Part shown: positions 6,709 to 13,321 of the stretch, one piece after another
Layout: every line of letters starts with the position of its first letter
Numbering within the stretch: the first letter of the stretch is position 1
Assembly (NCBI GenBank): GCA_030592625.1
Contig: JAUVIY010000041.1
Location: 1-13,321, forward strand
Length of the DNA: 13,321 nt
Direction: 5' to 3'
From: Spirochaeta sp.
GTDB lineage: Bacteria; Spirochaetota; Spirochaetia; DSM-2461
Translations under genes and position numbers: made by a program
Notes under the pieces: generated by a model
What the model was told of the DNA's origin: nothing
The model's database searches: none
Seen by the model: the letters and a program-made list of their open reading frames with translations, nothing else

Positions 6709-6715
6709 TCAGCGT

Positions 6716-6736
6716 GAGGGAGAGTATCCGTCCCTT
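6716..6736 (+). other. Weak hairpin between pstS and pstC
   Basis: GAGGGA (6716-6721) can pair with TCCCTT (6731-6736) in RNA (five Watson-Crick pairs and one G-U) around a 9-base loop, in the 56-base gap after pstS. No T-run follows. A structure here could protect or partially terminate the pstS message, so that more binding protein than transporter is made, as is common for binding-protein operons. The stem is short, so this is tentative. Confidence 0.25.
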
Positions 6737-6764
6737 CTGTCAAGATGAATGCCATGGATAGAAT

Positions 6765-7688
6765 ATGTCCAACAATCTGACAAAACGCGGCTTCGAATTT
6801 ATCAGTGAGAATGCAATAAAGACGTTTTTTCTGTTATGCGCCATAGTTTCCGTTGTAACAACAATCGGCATTGTTCTTGTTCTTCTTATCGAGACGACAA
6901 ATTTCTTCCGGGAAGTATCTTTAAAGGAATTCTTCCTGGGTTTCCGATGGAACCCGACAATCAAACCAACTTCATTCGGGGTCTGGCCCCTGCTGTCGGG
7001 TACTTTATATTTCACATTTATCACCGCCCTCATCGCTTTGCCGGTGGGATTACTTTCAGCCGTGTATCTCAGTGAATATTCCGGAAGAAAAATTCGATCC
7101 ATCATCAAACCTGCCCTGGAAATTCTGGCAGGTATCCCGACAGTCGTTTACGGTTATTTTGCCCTGGTTTATATCACGCCTCTTCTAAGAAACCTGTTAC
7201 CCGGTATAAAGACTTTCAATATTCTAAGTGCTTCTATTGTTGTTGCCATAATGATTATCCCGACTGTAGCAAGTATCAGTGAAGATGCTATCCGTGCTGT
7301 ACCCCAATCCTTCAGACTGGCCGGATTGAGTCTGGGGATAACGAAATTTCAGGTAACTGCGAGTATCATTCTTCCGGCTTCCCTTTCGGGGATTCTTTCG
7401 TCATTCATACTGGGATTATCACGAGCTATCGGTGAGACAATGGCCGTAACTATTGCCGGAGGCAATCTGGCAAGACTCGTAAATCCGTTAAAACCCGCAG
7501 AAGCCCTTCTGGAGCCGATGCAGACTATGACTGCAGCTATGGTGGAAATCGGATTGAGTGATATAACAGGAAATTCAACAGCCTATAAGAGTCTCTTTGC
7601 CGTCGGATTCACTTTATTTCTGATGACCCTCACACTCAATATGGTGAGTCAATTCATTAAAAACCGATATCGGGAGAAATACAAATGA
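6765..7688 (+). CDS. pstC: Phosphate ABC transporter permease PstC
   Basis: The product has 307 residues with six predicted membrane segments (about 20-42, 77-102, 118-145, 153-172, 204-225, 274-296) and a periplasmic loop between the first two. The cytoplasmic EAA loop that docks on the ATPase is EDAIRAVPQSFRLAGLSLGI (173-192). The blocks LAGIPTVVYGYFAL and SRAIGETMAVTIAGG are typical of PstC. It forms the inner-membrane phosphate channel with PstA. The start ATG at 6765 has only a weak purine stretch (GGATAG) upstream; the two nearby upstream ATGs are out of frame. Its stop overlaps the pstA start as ATGA, giving translational coupling and equal synthesis of the two permeases. Confidence 0.96.
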   Translation: MSNNLTKRGFEFISENAIKTFFLLCAIVSVVTTIGIVLVLLIETTNFFREVSLKEFFLGFRWNPTIKPTSFGVWPLLSGTLYFTFITALIALPVGLLSAVYLSEYSGRKIRSIIKPALEILAGIPTVVYGYFALVYITPLLRNLLPGIKTFNILSASIVVAIMIIPTVASISEDAIRAVPQSFRLAGLSLGITKFQVTASIILPASLSGILSSFILGLSRAIGETMAVTIAGGNLARLVNPLKPAEALLEPMQTMTAAMVEIGLSDITGNSTAYKSLFAVGFTLFLMTLTLNMVSQFIKNRYREKYK

Positions 7689-8608
7689 ATCAGGCTAAAC
7701 TCGAGAAGAGAGCCATGCTGAATCAAGAATCTTTCTTATCTTCAAAAAACGACAATATAAAGTCGGAATGGATTAAAGGAAGAATCTTTCTGCTTATCTG
7801 TATTGTATCCATCCTTTTCGGTATCCTTTCACTGGCGGCCTTGCTTATATATGTATTCTGGGATGCTTTGGGATGGCTTAATTGGCAATTCATCACATCC
7901 ACCCCTTCACGATTTGCTTCAAAAGCAGGGATATTCCCGATGCTCATGGGTTCCGGTTTCATCATTATGCTGGTAGCCTTGTTCTCCCTCCCACTTGGTG
8001 TCGGCACTGCGGTCTATCTGGAAGAATATGCTCCGAAAAATCTCTTTAAAAAATTCATAGAAATCAATATCTCCAACCTGGCTGGAGTACCATCCATTGT
8101 TTACGGTCTGCTGGGTCTTGGTTTGTTCGTGTCTTTCCTTGATTTGACACACGGAACGATACTGGTAGGAGCTCTCACCCTAACCTTGCGAATTCTCCCT
8201 GTTGTAATCGTTACATCCCAGGAAGCCATCAAAGCCGTACCCGTATCACATCGAAGGGCATCCATCGGACTGGGAACAACAAAATGGCAGATGATTCGGT
8301 CGGTGGTTCTGCCCGAGTCGGTACCCGGTATCATGACCGGTATGATACTGGCCCTCGCGGTGGCCATGGGCGAGACAGCGCCTTTAATCATGATCGGAGC
8401 CGCCACATCCATATTCACCGCACCCCGGAATATTCACAGTTCATTCAGTTCATTACCTCTCCAGATATTTGCCTGGTCCGATTTCCCTGGCGAAGGGTTC
8501 CGGCATGGAGTTACTCCGGCGGCAATCGTTGTGCTCCTGGTCATTCTGATGATTATGAACGGTGCGGCCATCTACATACGGCACAGATTTTCAAGAGATA
8601 AGAATTAA
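7685..8608 (+). CDS. pstA: Phosphate ABC transporter permease PstA
   Basis: The product has 307 residues. A hydrophilic N-terminal extension of about 32 residues precedes the first membrane segment (about 33-58). Further segments are at roughly 84-110, 130-150, 157-177, 212-238 and 278-298. The EAA loop is SQEAIKAVPVSHRRASIGLG (178-197), and the PstA-typical ISNLAGVPSIVYGLLGLGLF and MGETAPLIMIGAA blocks are present. A GGGAG Shine-Dalgarno lies inside the end of pstC. A second in-frame ATG at codon 11 is a possible alternative start. It pairs with PstC in the inner membrane. pstB follows after 11 bases. Confidence 0.96.
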   Translation: MNQAKLEKRAMLNQESFLSSKNDNIKSEWIKGRIFLLICIVSILFGILSLAALLIYVFWDALGWLNWQFITSTPSRFASKAGIFPMLMGSGFIIMLVALFSLPLGVGTAVYLEEYAPKNLFKKFIEINISNLAGVPSIVYGLLGLGLFVSFLDLTHGTILVGALTLTLRILPVVIVTSQEAIKAVPVSHRRASIGLGTTKWQMIRSVVLPESVPGIMTGMILALAVAMGETAPLIMIGAATSIFTAPRNIHSSFSSLPLQIFAWSDFPGEGFRHGVTPAAIVVLLVILMIMNGAAIYIRHRFSRDKN

Positions 8609-8619
8609 GGAATACAGTT

Positions 8620-9405
8620 ATGGGTATCGCAAAAAACGATATTGTCCTCGAAATAAAGAATCTCAACTTCTACTACGGAGAGCTTCAGGCACTGATCAAT
8701 ATTAATCTGGAAATCAAACGAAATACCATCACATCCATAATCGGCCCCAGCGGTTGCGGCAAATCGACGATGCTCCGATGTATCAATCGCATGAATGAAC
8801 TGATCGATGATACACGGACTGAAGGTGAGATTTTTTATGACGGCAGGAACATCTTCGACTCAGATGTCGATCCTGTTAAACTGCGCCGGAAGATCGGTAT
8901 GGTGTTTCAACAGCCTAATCCTTTCCCCAAGAACATATTCGATAACGTTGCCTACGGTCCGAAAATGTATGGGACCCGAAACCGTCAGAAATTGAGAGAA
9001 ATTGTTGAAATAAGTTTGAAGAAAGCCGCTCTCTGGGATGAAGTAAAGGACCGGCTTCTCGACAAGAGTCTATCCCTGAGTGGAGGGCAGCAGCAGCGGC
9101 TCTGTATCGCCAGAACCCTGGCTGTGGAACCTGACATAATACTCATGGATGAACCGGCATCGTCCCTTGACCCGATAGCCACCATGCGGATTGAACAGCT
9201 TTTACGGGAAGTTACTGATGACTATACGATTATCATCGTTACCAACAACATGCAGCAGGCCTCCAGGATATCTGAGTACACTGCATTCATTAATGCCAAA
9301 GAAAGACGCTCAGGTTTTCTGGTGGAATATGGAAGGACTCAGGATCTGTTCATCAAACCGCAAATGAAGCAAACCGAAGACTACATATCCGGCCGGTTCG
9401 GCTGA
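8620..9405 (+). CDS. pstB: Phosphate ABC transporter ATPase PstB, with Asn at the H-loop position
   Basis: The product has 261 residues, full length for PstB. Walker A GPSGCGKST (42-50), Q-loop GMVFQQPNPFP (93-103), signature LSGGQQQRLCIARTL (153-167), Walker B IILMDEP (173-179), D-loop SSLD (181-184) and the C-terminal QTEDYISGRFG are all as in PstB. It hydrolyses ATP at the cytoplasmic face to drive phosphate import. The oddity is the H-loop: PstB normally reads VTHNMQQA, and here it is VTNNMQQA, so the switch histidine is Asn209 (codon AAC at 9244-9246). Everything else looks functional, and the gene sits in an intact operon, so it is probably active. AAGGA lies 8 bases before the ATG. phoU follows after 16 bases. 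Confidence 0.96.
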   Translation: MGIAKNDIVLEIKNLNFYYGELQALININLEIKRNTITSIIGPSGCGKSTMLRCINRMNELIDDTRTEGEIFYDGRNIFDSDVDPVKLRRKIGMVFQQPNPFPKNIFDNVAYGPKMYGTRNRQKLREIVEISLKKAALWDEVKDRLLDKSLSLSGGQQQRLCIARTLAVEPDIILMDEPASSLDPIATMRIEQLLREVTDDYTIIIVTNNMQQASRISEYTAFINAKERRSGFLVEYGRTQDLFIKPQMKQTEDYISGRFG

Positions 9406-9421
9406 AAAAGGGAAATCAGGA

Positions 9422-10081
9422 ATGAAACCCAGAGAACAGTATATGGAGAGTTTAAGACAACTCAAGAATGAAATTATGAAGATGGGGATTCTTGTTGAAG
9501 AAGCCCTGAGTAAAGCCATGAAAGCCCTTACGGAGCTGGATTCCGATCTCGCAGAAAGTGTTATCACGGAAGATATGATGATTAATCGTATGGAGATTGA
9601 GATTGAGGATCGGAGTATCGCCCTGATTGCAACAGAGCAGCCTGTAGCCGGAGACTTGAGACATGTCATAACCGGGATGAGAATCGTCACCCAACTTGAA
9701 AGAATGGGCGATCATGCCGTCCACATCGCCAAATCCACACTTCGCTTCGAATGTAAGGCTTTCAAGAAACCTCTGATCGATATATCGAAAATGGCTGAGC
9801 TTTGTATCAGCATGCACAGGGAAGTTCTTAGTGCCTTTATGGATGAGGATGAGATCCGGGCCAGGAATCTGGTTGATCTCGATGATGAAGTGGATTCACT
9901 TCATGAAAAAGTTCAAAGGGATATGTTTACCGGCATGGTTGAGGATGAGTCATTCCTATCACAGGCCCTGCAGCTTACATACATCAGCAGATATCTCGAA
10001 CGATTCGCGGATCATATAACCAATATCAGTGAATGGATTATATACGGAAAGACCGGCAACCATGTCGACCTGAACGGTTGA
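9422..10081 (+). CDS. phoU: Phosphate signalling protein PhoU
   Basis: The product has 219 residues and is all-helical, with the two-fold PhoU repeat. The metal-binding and conserved motifs are LERMGDHAVHIA (92-103) and LERFADHITNIS (192-203), preceded by ATEQPVAGDLR (70-80), which is highly conserved in the family. In the first motif the usual Asn of ExxxDxxxN is His101; the second copy keeps Asn201. PhoU is a cytoplasmic peripheral protein that links Pst transporter activity to PhoR, repressing the Pho regulon when phosphate is plentiful and limiting uptake. Its place between pstB and phoB fits that role. The start is ATG at 9422, with purine-rich sequence upstream. Confidence 0.95.
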   Translation: MKPREQYMESLRQLKNEIMKMGILVEEALSKAMKALTELDSDLAESVITEDMMINRMEIEIEDRSIALIATEQPVAGDLRHVITGMRIVTQLERMGDHAVHIAKSTLRFECKAFKKPLIDISKMAELCISMHREVLSAFMDEDEIRARNLVDLDDEVDSLHEKVQRDMFTGMVEDESFLSQALQLTYISRYLERFADHITNISEWIIYGKTGNHVDLNG

Positions 10082-10100
10082 TGATTAAAGGAGCTAAAAA

Positions 10101-10799
10101 TTGGCACGAGAGTCTATTTGCATCGTCGAAGACGACAGGGATATCGCCGAATTAGTAGTGTATAATCTGAAACGGGACGGTTATCAGGTTATCACAATTT
10201 CATCAGGTGAAGAAGCGATAAGAAAAATCGCCGAAGAAATGCCGAATCTGATACTTCTGGATCTGATGCTGCCTGGAGTTGACGGACTGGAGGTGTGCAG
10301 GCGACTCAAACAGGATGATCGAACCCGCACCATCCCCATTATAATGCTGACGGCAAAAAGTGAAGACTCGGACATCATATCCGGTCTGGAGGTGGGAGCC
10401 GACGATTATATTACTAAACCATTCAGCCCCAGAATACTGATTGCCCGTGTCCGGGCAGTATTGCGCAGAGATGGAATCAGGGAGAAAGAGGACACCCCGA
10501 TAAAAATAAAAATACACCAGATTGATATCGATGTCCCGCGACATGAAGTCAGATGTGAAGGAAATACAGTTGATCTTTCCGCAACCGAATTCGGGATTAT
10601 GCTGCTCCTTGCCGGTAATCCCGGTTGGGTTTTCTCCAGACGTAAAATAATCGCATCGGTGAAAGGTGATGATTATCCGGTAACAGACCGTGCAGTCGAT
10701 GTACAGATACTGGGACTGAGGAAAAAGCTTGGCGGCTGCGGAGATGTCATTGAAACAGTCCGGGGTTACGGATACCGCCTGAAGGATGCTAAGACGTGA
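10101..10799 (+). CDS. phoB: Response regulator PhoB (OmpR family), TTG start
   Basis: The product has 232 residues. The receiver domain (about 4-120) shows the acidic pocket E10-D11-D12, phospho-acceptor D54 in LLDLMLPGVDG, T84, and K106 in DDYITKPF. The OmpR/PhoB winged-helix domain follows (about 133-229) with the typical VDLSATEFGIMLLL and ETVRGYGYRL. Phosphorylated by PhoR, it should bind the repeats upstream of pstS and switch on Pho genes. The start is TTG at 10101, set by an AAAGGAG Shine-Dalgarno 7 bases upstream and by the receiver domain beginning right there. A TTG start may keep its level low. The stop overlaps the phoR start as GTGA. In this context it is PhoB rather than another OmpR-type regulator. 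Confidence 0.94.
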   Translation: MARESICIVEDDRDIAELVVYNLKRDGYQVITISSGEEAIRKIAEEMPNLILLDLMLPGVDGLEVCRRLKQDDRTRTIPIIMLTAKSEDSDIISGLEVGADDYITKPFSPRILIARVRAVLRRDGIREKEDTPIKIKIHQIDIDVPRHEVRCEGNTVDLSATEFGIMLLLAGNPGWVFSRRKIIASVKGDDYPVTDRAVDVQILGLRKKLGGCGDVIETVRGYGYRLKDAKT

Positions 10800-12550
10800 A
10801 CAAAGCCCAGCTTCGGCGATATATCGGCTACTTTATAATAATCGCCATCTCTGTAACCATTATTTCAATCAATGCCGCTACTCTTTTCCGCCGGGAAACA
10901 TACAACCGAACTATCAGCATTCTTGACAGAAATAATTTGGTTGCACGAAATCTTCTGACACGTGGTGATTTCGATTCGCTCGATGAGTATTTCAACAGCA
11001 TTGCCGTTGAAGATGTGAGAATCACCATCATCAGATCCGATGGTGTCGTCGTAGCCGATTCACAGACTGATATCGGACAACTGGACAACCATGCCGACAG
11101 ACCGGAGATACTGTCTGCATTGAATGGGGTTCCGGGAAGATCGAAGCGCTACAGCAACAGTCTTGGAGAAGAGCTCCTATATGTAGCATTGCCGATAATA
11201 GATATCGGCGAAAAGTCCTACGTTATTCGCTCATCCATGAGCGTAGCCGATATAGACAAAGCTCTCGGTGACGTTCTCGGAAGAATTATATTCACAGGTA
11301 TTGTCACATTCCTGGCTCTCTCTATCCTGTCCTACCTCAGTGAAAGACGTTTTATTGCTCCATTGGCTGATATTCAGAAAGCAGCCGAAGCCTTCTCGGG
11401 AGGCAATCTGGATCATTATCTCAGTGTTCCCGGTCCAGAGGATATTAAGGTTGTCGCTGACGCACTCAATGAGATGGCCGGTACATTGAAATCTCGACTC
11501 GCCGATATCACGAAAGGAAAGAATGAACTCGACGCTGTTATCTCCAGCATGATGGAAGCCGTTGTTGTACTTGATATGTCCCTGAACATCCGGCATCTCA
11601 ATCTTTCGGCATTGAATATCATCGGCTCTGATATAACAAATGTTCTCGGCAAAGCCCTGATTGAGATTTTCAGGAGTTCCGATCTTCAGATTCTTGCGGA
11701 AAAAACCCTGAAATCCCAGATACCAATCGAGAAAATCATAAACCTGAATACAGACCGCAACCTGATTCTCCAGGTTCATGGTACATGTATTTTGCCGACG
11801 GATGACAAGAGCACGGGTAACGCTGTTGTTCTGGTGATGAATGACATCACACAAACCCAGATGCTTGAGAATATGCGCCGTGATTTCGTTGCCAATGTCT
11901 CCCATGAGCTGAAAACACCGATAACCAATGTGAAAGGCTATCTCGAGACTCTCGCAGAAGGGGTAATGAACGATCCCGAAACCACAGAAAGATTTCTGGC
12001 CGTCTCGATTCGGAATGCCGACAGACTCAATGCTATTCTGGACGATCTGTTAAGCCTCTCACGCCTGGAACAACATGATGGAGAAGGTTTGGAATTTGAA
12101 AACCACGCTCTTGACGGAATTGCAGGAAATGCCTTTCAGTCCTGTGCACCCAAAGCTGCCGAAAAAAACATCACTTTACGGCTTGAAGGTCAGAAGGATC
12201 TTACAGCCCGGTTAAACATGCTGCTCATAGAACAGGCTCTGACCAACCTCATTGATAATGCCGTGAAGTACAGTGATAAAGATGCCGTTGTGACGGTATG
12301 TATCAGCAAAAACGGCGAGATGGCTGAGATTTCTGTTCGGGATGATGGAATCGGTATTCCGGACAAAGACCGTCCCAGAATCTTTGAACGATTCTATCGT
12401 GTGGACAAAGCTCGAAGCCGGGAACTTGGAGGCACTGGACTGGGACTGGCTATTGTCAAACACATTATCATCGTTCACAGAGGATCAATACGGGTCGACA
12501 GTGAATTGGGGAAAGGCAGTACGTTCACACTGTCAATTCCATTGAATTAA
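10796..12550 (+). CDS. phoR: Phosphate sensor histidine kinase PhoR, GTG start
   Basis: The product has 584 residues. Architecture: membrane segment 1 (about 10-30), a periplasmic sensor domain of about 130 residues with ITIIRSDGVVVADSQTDIG (76-94), membrane segment 2 (about 162-182), HAMP (about 183-235), PAS (about 243-350), and HisKA with the phospho-accepting H370 in FVANVSHELKTPI. The HATPase domain has its N box at LTNLIDNAVKY (482-492), DDGIGI (516-521) and GGTGLGLAI (545-553). The extracytoplasmic domain makes it longer than the E. coli PhoR and closer to the Bacillus/PhoR-PnpS design. It should phosphorylate PhoB under phosphate limitation. The GTG start at 10796 overlaps the phoB stop. 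Its TAA stop overlaps the stop of the convergent gene by four bases, and no terminator is visible. Confidence 0.94.
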   Translation: MNKAQLRRYIGYFIIIAISVTIISINAATLFRRETYNRTISILDRNNLVARNLLTRGDFDSLDEYFNSIAVEDVRITIIRSDGVVVADSQTDIGQLDNHADRPEILSALNGVPGRSKRYSNSLGEELLYVALPIIDIGEKSYVIRSSMSVADIDKALGDVLGRIIFTGIVTFLALSILSYLSERRFIAPLADIQKAAEAFSGGNLDHYLSVPGPEDIKVVADALNEMAGTLKSRLADITKGKNELDAVISSMMEAVVVLDMSLNIRHLNLSALNIIGSDITNVLGKALIEIFRSSDLQILAEKTLKSQIPIEKIINLNTDRNLILQVHGTCILPTDDKSTGNAVVLVMNDITQTQMLENMRRDFVANVSHELKTPITNVKGYLETLAEGVMNDPETTERFLAVSIRNADRLNAILDDLLSLSRLEQHDGEGLEFENHALDGIAGNAFQSCAPKAAEKNITLRLEGQKDLTARLNMLLIEQALTNLIDNAVKYSDKDAVVTVCISKNGEMAEISVRDDGIGIPDKDRPRIFERFYRVDKARSRELGGTGLGLAIVKHIIIVHRGSIRVDSELGKGSTFTLSIPLN

Positions 12551-13074
12551 TCCTTCTCTTTCGATAACAATCGAAAATAAGTCGTTTCTCTCATCAAATC
12601 ATCTCTGATACCGGAATCTATTACCGGCGGGAAAACCGGTCGCCCCTCCGGTGGCGGTGACTCTGTCTCCCAACCGGGACAACCGACCACTGGCGGAACT
12701 TCCTTCCACTCTTCGGAACCGTTGGTGAGATCGATTTGCCGGGAGAGGGGGGCCAGACGGCAGACCAGGGGCTTGGCTTCGGTTCCGTGAAGGGAGCATC
12801 TGCCCCAGAGCCGCCCGTTCTCGTCCAGGTCATTGATGAGAAAGCGACAGGCCGCCCCCACCGGAGTCGGCGGGAACCGGAGCCGGGGCCGCCTGATACC
12901 GTGTTCGGCGGCCTCCACTACGACGATGCGCCGATCGATAAGCTCATCGGGATCGCTGAGATCCAGATGGCGTGCCAGGCGTTCCAGATCAATCGGATTC
13001 AGCCAGACCTTCTGGCTGCCGCGACAGCATTCGCCGCAGAGTGTGCAATTGAAGATGGAAGTATCGCCGGCCAT
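12547..13074 (-). CDS. YkgJ-type cysteine-cluster protein
   Basis: The product has 175 residues. The N-terminal cluster FNCTLCGECCRG (C10, C13, C16, C17) and later cysteines at C76, C93 (WGRCSLHG), C105 (KPLVCRLAPL) and C132 fit the YkgJ/UPF0153 family, which is predicted to bind zinc or an iron-sulfur cluster. No membrane segment or signal peptide is seen, so it should be cytoplasmic. The biochemical role of the family is not established. The DNA is much richer in GC than the neighbouring phoR (45 of 60 bases in 12841-12900). It is convergent with phoR and the two stop codons share bases 12547-12550. The start ATG at 13074-13072 lacks an obvious Shine-Dalgarno, but the cysteine motif begins at residue 10, so little N-terminus can be missing. 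Confidence 0.88.
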   Translation of the reverse strand: MAGDTSIFNCTLCGECCRGSQKVWLNPIDLERLARHLDLSDPDELIDRRIVVVEAAEHGIRRPRLRFPPTPVGAACRFLINDLDENGRLWGRCSLHGTEAKPLVCRLAPLSRQIDLTNGSEEWKEVPPVVGCPGWETESPPPEGRPVFPPVIDSGIRDDLMRETTYFRLLSKEKD

Positions 13075-13143
13075 GAGGCCAGATTAGCCGAAGACAGCTT
13101 CGAAGCCAATGTGCTGAGTGTGTTTACCAGACTGAGACAGGAA

Positions 13144-13182
13144 AGGGAGATTGAAGTCTCTCGCTTGATTTGAAATCTCCCT
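13144..13182. repeat. Inverted repeat, 9-bp perfect stem
   Basis: AGGGAGATT (13144-13152) is the exact reverse complement of AATCTCCCT (13174-13182), with a 21-base spacer. It lies between the divergent starts of the YkgJ-type gene and the gene at the right edge. No T-run follows on either strand. It could be an operator dyad or a leader hairpin for the minus-strand gene. Confidence 0.45.
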
Positions 13183-13211
13183 GGTTCACCTCCGATGGTA
13201 AAGAATTTTCC

Positions 13212-13240
13212 TTGTGACACTTCCCTATTTGACTTAATAT
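13212..13240 (+). promoter_or_regulatory. Candidate promoter for the gene at the right edge
   Basis: TTGTGA (13212-13217) and TAATAT (13235-13240) are 17 bases apart, each four of six to consensus, in a locally AT-rich stretch. Transcription would begin near 13247, about 14 bases before the ATG at 13261 and just upstream of the AGAGG Shine-Dalgarno (13248-13252), so the leader would be very short. The location is good but the match is only moderate. Confidence 0.35.
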
Positions 13241-13260
13241 TTATAAAAGAGGCTGTAACG

Positions 13261-13321
13261 ATGCTGGAAATCATAAATGTTGTGCTTTCGGCCGAAAAGA
13301 ATGCGGATTCTCTCTTCGCCC
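13261..13321 (+). CDS. Start of an unidentified gene (3' end outside window)
   Basis: Twenty codons are visible, MLEIINVVLSAEKNADSLFA, open to the window edge. AGAGG (13248-13252) lies 8 bases before the ATG and a plausible promoter lies upstream, so the start looks real. The peptide is too short to identify. The amphipathic AEKNAD stretch resembles the N-termini of coiled-coil stalk or peripheral subunits of V-type ATPases, but this is a guess from pattern only. Confidence 0.6.
   Translation, partial: MLEIINVVLSAEKNADSLFA

Noticed and set aside
12736-13173. Plus-strand open frame of 145 codons opposite the YkgJ-type gene
   Set aside because: The minus strand carries the cysteine-cluster motif and correct family length; the plus frame has no motif and is explained by very high GC.
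13124-13189. Short minus-strand frame with GTG next to GGAGG
   Set aside because: The GGAGG directly abuts the GTG, leaving no spacer for ribosome binding, and the 21-residue product has no recognisable features.
12999-13274. 91-codon minus-strand frame upstream of the YkgJ-type gene
   Set aside because: It overlaps the start of the YkgJ-type gene and the AT-rich promoter region of the right-edge gene, and shows no motif.
1-13321. tRNA, rRNA, CRISPR array, insertion sequence or integrase
   Set aside because: I looked for these on both strands and saw no repeat-spacer array, transposase frame, terminal repeats or RNA gene signature in the window.

Overview
The window reads as a chromosomal segment of a Gram-negative (diderm) bacterium. 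It carries a periplasmic adaptor with a MacB-type pump, and a phosphate-binding protein with a cleavable, non-lipoprotein signal peptide. Gene style and overall GC would fit a free-living spirochaete, but nothing in the sequence fixes the taxon and I hold that only loosely.

Layout. (1) Bases 1-5209, minus strand, GC-rich: a compact run reading right to left. It holds a periplasmic adaptor (HlyD/MacA type), an ABC ATPase, a MacB/FtsX-type permease, a shikimate-dehydrogenase-like enzyme of an unusual subfamily, an aldo/keto reductase, and the N-terminus of a YgiQ-type radical SAM protein cut by the window edge. The first five genes are separated by 0-21 bases or overlap by 4, so they are probably one transcript. 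(2) Bases 5210-5772: a divergent, AT-rich intergenic region of about 560 bases. It holds a likely promoter for the minus-strand operon, a second promoter-like element facing the other way, tiny open frames, an inverted repeat, the remnant of a heptad-repeat coiled-coil gene with an in-frame stop, and a three-copy 11-bp-period direct repeat that looks like a Pho box. (3) Bases 5773-12550, plus strand, AT-richer: a complete phosphate uptake and sensing operon, pstS-pstC-pstA-pstB-phoU-phoB-phoR. (4) Bases 12547-13074, minus strand, very GC-rich: a YkgJ-type cysteine-cluster protein whose stop codon overlaps that of phoR. (5) Bases 13075-13321: a 9-bp inverted repeat, a promoter and the first 20 codons of a plus-strand gene leaving the window.

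How it works together. PstS captures phosphate in the periplasm, PstC/PstA form the channel, and PstB drives it. PhoU couples transporter state to the sensor kinase PhoR, which phosphorylates PhoB. PhoB should bind the CTAACAC repeats upstream of pstS, so the operon would regulate itself. The efflux operon on the other side appears to be controlled separately.

I did not find a clearly new system. The points most worth a second look are the non-canonical Pho box, an Asn in place of the switch histidine of PstB, the AroE-like enzyme without the usual Ser-x-Ser substrate motif, the broken coiled-coil gene in the pst promoter region, and the sharp base-composition break around the pst-pho operon.
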